A stretch of 10,292 bases of DNA, taken from positions 1 to 10,292 of the forward strand of contig CAMBSS010000147.1 in the NCBI GenBank assembly GCA_945870465.1, in the 5' to 3' direction. Below the pieces are notes generated by a model. It was given only the letters and a program-made list of their open reading frames with translations. It searched no databases and was not told where the DNA came from. A program made the translations under genes and the position numbers. The DNA is from Bordetella parapertussis (GTDB lineage: Bacteria; Pseudomonadota; Gammaproteobacteria; Burkholderiales; SG8-41). Numbering within the stretch: the stretch's first letter is position 1; every line of letters starts with the position of its first letter. Below, piece by piece: positions 5,805 to 10,292 of the stretch.

Positions 5805-6920
5805 ATGTCCAGCTACGACAGCATAGTCATAGGTGGCGGGCTGGTCGGCTCGTCGGTCGCTTACGGACTCGCGCGGCGCGGCCTGAAAGTCGCGCTGCTC
5901 GACGAAGGAGACGTTGCTTTCCGCGCGTCGCGCGGCAACTTCGGACTCGTATGGGTGCAAAGCAAGGGCCTGGGCGTGCCCGAGTACCAAAATTGGTCGC
6001 GCCAGTCGTCGGTGCTGTGGGACGACTTCGCGCAGGAACTCAGGCAGGAAACCGGCGTCGACACTCAACACGAGCACAAGGGCGGCATCCACGTCTGCAT
6101 TACCGAGAAGGATTTCGCCGAGCGCAAGAAATACATGGAGCAGATGCATCTCGAGGCCGGCGAAACCCGCTTCGAATACGAGATGCTCGACCAGAAAGCG
6201 CTGAAGAGCGCGGTGCCGGAGATCGGCCCCGAAGTCGCCGGCGCGAGCTTCACGCCCTACGACGGCGCCGCCAACCCGCTCTACCTGCTGCGCAGCCTGC
6301 ACGCGACGTTCCTCAAGCGCGGCGGAAAATATTTCCCGCAGAGCAAAGTCGCCGCCATCAAGGCCGCGCCACACGACTTCACCGTCACCGCCGGCGGCGC
6401 GACCTTCAACGCGCCCAAACTCGTCCTCGCGGCAGGCCTCGGCAACAAGGCGCTGGGCCCGCTGGTCGGCCTCAACGTGCCGGTCGATCCGGTGCGCGGG
6501 CAGATCTTCGTTACCGAGCGCGTCAAGCCGGTGCTGAGCATGCTGACCATCTGGGTGCGCCAGATGGCCGAAGGCAGCATCATGATCGGCGAATCGCGCG
6601 AGGACGCCGGCTACAACGACGTCACCACGCCCGAAGTGCAGCAGGAAGTCGCCGCGCGGGCCGTCACCATGTTTCCCTTCCTACGCGACGTGCGCATCGT
6701 GCGCCACTGGGCCGCGCTGCGCGTGATGTCGCCCGACGGTCTGCCGATCTACGAGCAGTCCGCGACCTGTCCCGGCGCTTTCGTCGCCACCTGCCATAGC
6801 GGCGTCACGCTGGCCGCGGCGCATGCGTTGCGCTACGCCGGTTTCGTCGCCGACGGCATGCTGCCCGCGGAAGTCGCGCGCTTCACCAACAAGAGATTTG
6901 ATGTTCAAAACGCTGCTTGA
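5805..6920 (+). CDS. DAO-type flavoprotein (beta-type) subunit of a three-subunit amino-acid dehydrogenase
   Basis: The 371-aa protein begins SSYDSIVIGGGLVGSS: the FAD-binding GGGLVG loop is at 10-15, the strand-ending acid at D33/E34, and SRGNFGLVW at 42-50, a segment typical of the HcnC/LhpB/sarcosine-oxidase-beta-like branch. The C-terminal part has SPDGLPIYE and CHSGVTLAAAHA. This subunit normally carries the substrate-oxidising FAD and removes hydrogen from an imino or amino acid, passing electrons to its partners. The next gene overlaps its 3' end by 20 bp and the third follows by an ATGA overlap, so the three should form one complex. ATG at 5805 is preferred because homology begins there; a longer in-frame form from 5733 adds 24 unconserved-looking residues. 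No Shine-Dalgarno sequence precedes the chosen ATG (the upstream stretch is pyrimidine-rich), so initiation may be weak or unusual. Confidence 0.86.
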   Translation: MSSYDSIVIGGGLVGSSVAYGLARRGLKVALLDEGDVAFRASRGNFGLVWVQSKGLGVPEYQNWSRQSSVLWDDFAQELRQETGVDTQHEHKGGIHVCITEKDFAERKKYMEQMHLEAGETRFEYEMLDQKALKSAVPEIGPEVAGASFTPYDGAANPLYLLRSLHATFLKRGGKYFPQSKVAAIKAAPHDFTVTAGGATFNAPKLVLAAGLGNKALGPLVGLNVPVDPVRGQIFVTERVKPVLSMLTIWVRQMAEGSIMIGESREDAGYNDVTTPEVQQEVAARAVTMFPFLRDVRIVRHWAALRVMSPDGLPIYEQSATCPGAFVATCHSGVTLAAAHALRYAGFVADGMLPAEVARFTNKRFDVQNAA

Positions 6921-7194
6921 ATCCGGCGTCACCGTCGCTGTCACCATCAACGGCACGCCTTTCGCGGCGCCCGCGGGCTGCACTGCTGCGGCGGCGATGT
7001 TGCTCGCCAGTGCGCTGCCGACGCGCACGACGCCGGTGACGGGCGCTCCGCGTGCGCCGTACTGCATGATGGGTGTGTGCTTCGATTGCCTCGCTGAAAT
7101 CGACGGCGTGCCCAATCAGCAGGCCTGCCTCATCACGGTCGCAGACGGCATGCGCATCGACCACCAGTCTGGCAAACCGACAATCAAAATATGA
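6901..7194 (+). CDS. Small [2Fe-2S] ferredoxin-like (gamma-type) subunit
   Basis: This 97-aa protein has the plant-type [2Fe-2S] cysteine pattern, with the first three ligands C55-x4-C60-x2-C63 in the segment APYCMMGVCFDC and the fourth at C76 (NQQAC). Size and motif match the HcnA-like small subunits of HCN synthase, opine oxidases and D-hydroxyproline dehydrogenase, where the cluster relays electrons between the two flavoproteins. The ATG at 6901 lies within the last codons of the preceding gene (20-bp overlap) and is preceded by AAGAGA as a plausible ribosome-binding site. A longer in-frame form from 6823 would run far into the neighbour and begins with unrelated sequence, so it is rejected. 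Its stop overlaps the next start as ATGA, which predicts translational coupling. The residues before the cluster are unusually rich in Ala, Thr and Pro. Confidence 0.87.
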   Translation: MFKTLLESGVTVAVTINGTPFAAPAGCTAAAAMLLASALPTRTTPVTGAPRAPYCMMGVCFDCLAEIDGVPNQQACLITVADGMRIDHQSGKPTIKI

Positions 7195-8576
7195 GCGCGG
7201 CTTTCGACTATCTGATCGTCGGCGCGGGACCCGCTGGCCTGGCAGCCGCCGCGACCGCGTCCGCGCTTGGTATCAGGACTGCGGTCGTCGACGAGCAACC
7301 CGCGCCCGGCGGACAGATTTATCGCGGCATCGAAAGCGTCGCCGCAAAACGCCCCGCCCATCTCGTCGTCCTCGGCCCCGACTACGCGGCGGGTCTCGAT
7401 CTCGTCAAGCAATTCCGCGCCGGCAAAGCCGAGTATTTGCCGGACACCAGCGTGTGGCAGATCGACGGCGAGCGCAACGTGTTCATTCGCGCGAACGGAC
7501 GAACTGCGCGCATTGCAGCCAAACAGATACTCATAGCCGCCGGCGCGATGGAACGCCCGGTACCGGTGCCGGGCTGGACGCTGCCCGGCGTGATGACCTG
7601 CGGCGCGGCACAGACTTTACTCAAGTCGACGGGCGCCGTGCCGGACGGACGTTTCGTGCTTGCGGGTTCCGGACCGCTATTGCTGCTGCTTGCGGCGCAA
7701 CTCGTGCGCGTGGGCATCAAACCTGCGGCAATACTTGAAACGCGCCCCAATTATTTTCCGGCGCTGCGCCATTTGCCCGGCTTTCTGAAATCACCCAGTT
7801 ACCTGCAAAAAGGCATCAGCCTGCTGGCCGAATTACGCAACGCCGGCGTGGCCATCAAAAGCGCCGCGAACCTGCGCATAGGCGGCGACGATCGCGTACG
7901 CGAAATTCAATACGACTGGCACGGCAAAACGCAGCGCGAGGCCGTGGATCTGGTCTTGCTGCATCAGGGCATAGTGCCCAACGCCAATCTCGCGTGGTCG
8001 CTGCGCTGCGAGAACCAGTGGGACGACCTGCAGCGCTGCTTCCGTCCGCGCCTCGACGAGTGGGGCAATACATCGGTTGCAGGTGTGCAGATCGCCGGCG
8101 ACAACGGCGGCATCGTCGGTGCTCAGGCATCGGCTTACAGCGGCCAGCTCGCCGCCCTCGGCGCCGCATGCGCTTTAGGGAAGATTTCTGCCGCAGAACG
8201 TGATCGCTTAGCCACTCCTTTACGCGAACGCCTCAACGCCCATCTGCGCGCCCGGCCTTTTCTCGACGCGCTGTACCGCCCCGCGCAAGAAACCGTCGCG
8301 CCGCGCGAGTCAGAAACGATCGTGTGCCGCTGCGAAGAAATCAGCGCCGGCGAAATCCGCCGCATCGTGACCGAACAGCAATGTCCCGGCCCCAACCAGA
8401 TGAAGTCGTTCACGCGCTGCGGCATGGGTCCCTGCCAGGGACGGCTATGCGGATTGACGGTGGTGGAATTGATTGCCGAATCCCGCGGTGTGCCGGTGTC
8501 GGAAGTTGGTTATTACAGGATACGGTCGCCGATAAGGCCGGTGACTGTTGGCGAGTTAGCCGGACTTCAACCCTGA
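7191..8576 (+). CDS. FAD/NAD-type oxidoreductase with C-terminal BFD [2Fe-2S] domain (alpha-type subunit)
   Basis: The 461-aa protein has an FAD-binding loop GAGPAGLA at 11-18, the PGGQIYR segment that follows it in this family, and a second dinucleotide fold beginning VLAGSGPLLL near 156. The C-terminus carries a BFD-like [2Fe-2S] domain with cysteines C379, C381, C410 and C415 (CRCEE, then TRCGMGPC). This is the domain order of HcnB, opine oxidase OoxA and the alpha subunit of heteromeric D-hydroxyproline dehydrogenases, about 460 aa as here. It probably receives electrons from the DAO-type subunit via the ferredoxin-like subunit and passes them to an acceptor. Whether it binds NAD or a second flavin is not decided by sequence. 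It starts inside the previous stop (ATGA at 7191-7194), with little ribosome-binding site of its own, and ends 2 bp before the convergent HyuB gene. Confidence 0.9.
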   Translation: MSAAFDYLIVGAGPAGLAAAATASALGIRTAVVDEQPAPGGQIYRGIESVAAKRPAHLVVLGPDYAAGLDLVKQFRAGKAEYLPDTSVWQIDGERNVFIRANGRTARIAAKQILIAAGAMERPVPVPGWTLPGVMTCGAAQTLLKSTGAVPDGRFVLAGSGPLLLLLAAQLVRVGIKPAAILETRPNYFPALRHLPGFLKSPSYLQKGISLLAELRNAGVAIKSAANLRIGGDDRVREIQYDWHGKTQREAVDLVLLHQGIVPNANLAWSLRCENQWDDLQRCFRPRLDEWGNTSVAGVQIAGDNGGIVGAQASAYSGQLAALGAACALGKISAAERDRLATPLRERLNAHLRARPFLDALYRPAQETVAPRESETIVCRCEEISAGEIRRIVTEQQCPGPNQMKSFTRCGMGPCQGRLCGLTVVELIAESRGVPVSEVGYYRIRSPIRPVTVGELAGLQP

Positions 8577-8578
8577 AG

Positions 8579-10292
8579 TTAGCGCGCTTTAAGCTTCAGC
8601 GCCTCGCGCACCCGCTCCGCACCGTAATCGCGCTCGGCCGCTTTGTGTGACACCTTCCCGCTACGTAGTTCCCCAGCAATCGCATCCAACGTACGCTCCG
8701 CCGGCAAACCATAACCGCCGGCACCCGGCGTTTCGATACGCATGGCGTCGCCGACTTTCATTTCGACGCGCGCGACTTTTGAAAACAGTTCTTCCTGGTC
8801 GGGCCGGCCGTAGTTGCGGATCAGCTTGGCGCGACGGCCGTCTTTGCCGCCGAACACACCGCTGGGCACGCCTACGGTGTGGCTGTCCGAACGCACAGAG
8901 AAGATGGTGCCGGGTACCAATGCACGGATCTGGCGGGCGATGCCGAGGCCGCCGCGGTATTTACCGGCGCCGCCTGAATCTTCGACCAGCGCGTATTCAT
9001 CAACCATCAGCGGGTACTCGTTTTCGAGCGCTTCAGCCGGCAGGTTGGAGGTGTTGGTCATGTGCACATGCACGGCGTCCATACCGTCGGCGTCGAAGCG
9101 CGCGCCGCTGCCGCCGCCCAGGGTTTCGAGATACACGTATTGCCCCTGACGCCGCGTCAGCGCGCCTGAATACACGATGGCCGGCACGACGTCGTTGCCC
9201 GAAGCCATCACGCGCCCGGGCGGCAACAGGCCGCGGAATGCGCCGAATATCGCGCCTGCGACTTTCTGACAGGTGATGGAGCGCGCACCGCATGGCGCCG
9301 GCGGGTTCGGGTTGACGATAGTGCCAGGAGGCGCACTGATCTTCACCGCATCGAACAGGCCAGCATTAGGCAGGAGCTCAGGGTCGAGCAATGCCTTGAT
9401 CGAATAGTAGACGCAGGCGTGCAACGCGTTGGTCGGCACATTCATGGCGCCGCGCGCTTCCTTGCCCGAGCCCGCGAAATCGAGCGACAAGCCGTCGTCG
9501 GCCACGCGCACGGTGACGGCGATAGGCACCGGGTCACCGCCCATGCCGTCGTCGTCGAGGTAGTTGGTGAAACTGTATTCGCCCTTCTTCAGTTCCGCGA
9601 TGCGGTTGCGAATGCGGCGGCGGGTGTAGGCGATGATGTCGTCTATCGACTGCCGCACCGCCTCCATGCCCATCTGCGCAACCAGCTCGCGCGCCGCCAC
9701 GGCGCCCCGCGCATTGGTGGCGACCTGCACGCGCAAGTCGAGCGCGCGCTCTTCAGGGTCGCGCGTATTCTGCGAAATAAGATTCAACGTTTCGAGGTCG
9801 AGCACGCCCGCGCGCACGATGCGCACAACCGGCAGGCGTATGCCCTCCTCGAATATCGAGCGCGAGCCGCCGGCGATGGAGCCCGGCACGGCACCGCCGA
9901 CGTCGGAATGGTGGCCTACGTTGGCGGCGAAGAACTCCACTTTGCCGTCGATGAATACCGGCGTGACACAACTGATGTCCGGCAGATGGGTGCCGTTCGC
10001 CAGATAAGGGTCGTTGCACAGGAACACATCGCCATCCTGTATTTTTTCCGGCGGGCAGGCCTTGAGCACGGCATCGACGCCGCCATTGAGCGAACCGAGA
10101 TGCAGCGGGATCTGTGTGCCCTGCGCTATCAAGCGGCCGCGCCCGTCGAACAATCCAACCGAGCAGTCGCGCCGCTCCTTGATATTGGTCGAGAACGAAG
10201 AACGCACCAGCGTGTTGTTCATGTCCTCGGTGATCGACAGCAGGCGATTGCTGAATACCTCCATCGCAATCGGGTCGAATATTTTCGGTTCT
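8579..10292 (-). CDS. hyuB: Hydantoinase B / 5-oxoprolinase beta-type subunit (HyuB family), 5' end missing
   Basis: The frame is open to the right window edge; the visible part covers about 570 codons, near full length for HyuB proteins. Upstream of the in-frame ATG at 10264 the reading continues EPKIFDPIA, and DPIAMEVFSNRL is the conserved N-terminus (DPITLEVI-like), so 10264 is not the true start. Other family landmarks are SxNIKERRDCSVGLFD, GSLNGG, NDPYLANGTHLPDI, VGHHSDVGG and, near the C-terminus, a GGAGKYRGG and ETPGAGGYG block. HyuB works with HyuA in ATP-dependent opening of hydantoins or 5-oxoproline, or, in relatives, acetone or acetophenone carboxylation. The hyuA partner is not in the window and would be expected just upstream, beyond 10292. 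The gene converges on the dehydrogenase operon. The symbol denotes the family; the substrate is not established. Confidence 0.88.
   Translation of the reverse strand, partial: EPKIFDPIAMEVFSNRLLSITEDMNNTLVRSSFSTNIKERRDCSVGLFDGRGRLIAQGTQIPLHLGSLNGGVDAVLKACPPEKIQDGDVFLCNDPYLANGTHLPDISCVTPVFIDGKVEFFAANVGHHSDVGGAVPGSIAGGSRSIFEEGIRLPVVRIVRAGVLDLETLNLISQNTRDPEERALDLRVQVATNARGAVAARELVAQMGMEAVRQSIDDIIAYTRRRIRNRIAELKKGEYSFTNYLDDDGMGGDPVPIAVTVRVADDGLSLDFAGSGKEARGAMNVPTNALHACVYYSIKALLDPELLPNAGLFDAVKISAPPGTIVNPNPPAPCGARSITCQKVAGAIFGAFRGLLPPGRVMASGNDVVPAIVYSGALTRRQGQYVYLETLGGGSGARFDADGMDAVHVHMTNTSNLPAEALENEYPLMVDEYALVEDSGGAGKYRGGLGIARQIRALVPGTIFSVRSDSHTVGVPSGVFGGKDGRRAKLIRNYGRPDQEELFSKVARVEMKVGDAMRIETPGAGGYGLPAERTLDAIAGELRSGKVSHKAAERDYGAERVREALKLKAR

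Noticed and set aside
4714..5826. Plus-strand open frame of 370 codons
   Set aside because: It is antisense to the DadA-like gene, which has full family homology; the composition is typical of a shadow frame.
5657..6799. Plus-strand open frame of 380 codons
   Set aside because: It overlaps the DAO-type flavoprotein in another frame; the translation is Arg/Ala-rich low-complexity with no motifs.
5805..8576. Hydrogen cyanide synthase (hcnABC)
   Set aside because: The subunit types match, but hcn operons run ferredoxin-like, alpha, then DAO-type; here the DAO-type gene is first and the neighbours are amino-acid and amide enzymes. The broader dehydrogenase family is the safer call.

Overview
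This is a GC-rich, densely coded bacterial stretch. A Bug-type (TctC family) periplasmic receptor, a HyuB-family hydantoinase/oxoprolinase subunit and an HcnABC-like three-subunit amino-acid dehydrogenase together suggest a betaproteobacterium, probably Burkholderiales-like. That assignment is inferred from gene content; no rRNA or other marker is present. I see no tRNA, CRISPR array, insertion sequence or phage gene.

Layout, left to right. (1) 1-690, minus: the N-terminal 230 residues of an HD-domain phosphohydrolase, cut by the window edge. Its upstream region holds a near-consensus sigma-54 promoter, an overlapping imperfect inverted repeat and, further upstream, a perfect 16-bp palindrome. 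(2) 882-1724, minus: a NodB-fold polysaccharide deacetylase-like protein of the HpPgdA/PuuE type, preceded by a perfect extended -10 promoter and a twin-hairpin REP-like repeat. (3) 1931-4461, plus: a cytoplasmic gamma-glutamyltransferase-family hydrolase, then a Bug receptor gene interrupted by one in-frame TAG. (4) 4468-5703, minus: a DadA-like D-amino-acid dehydrogenase. (5) 5805-8576, plus, divergent from it: a tight three-gene operon encoding a DAO-type flavoprotein, a small [2Fe-2S] ferredoxin-like subunit and a second flavoprotein with a C-terminal BFD-type [2Fe-2S] domain. This is the arrangement of D-hydroxyproline dehydrogenase, opine oxidase and HCN synthase type enzymes. (6) 8579-10292, minus: HyuB-like hydantoinase/5-oxoprolinase beta-type subunit, whose 5' end runs off the window.

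Taken together, this looks like a nitrogen/carbon scavenging locus for small amides and amino acids. A Bug receptor (possibly now dead) would deliver substrate. A GGT-family enzyme, a deacetylase/cyclic-imidase-like enzyme and HyuB would hydrolyse gamma-glutamyl, cyclic amide or hydantoin/5-oxoproline bonds. Two flavoprotein dehydrogenase systems would then oxidise the released (D-)amino acids or imino acids. The linking pathway is inference; the individual family assignments are well supported. I found no clearly unprecedented system. The points most worth a second look are the nonsense codon in the Bug gene, the sigma-54 promoter on the HD gene, the twin-hairpin repeat, and the GGT-family protein that lacks the usual glutamate-binding residues.
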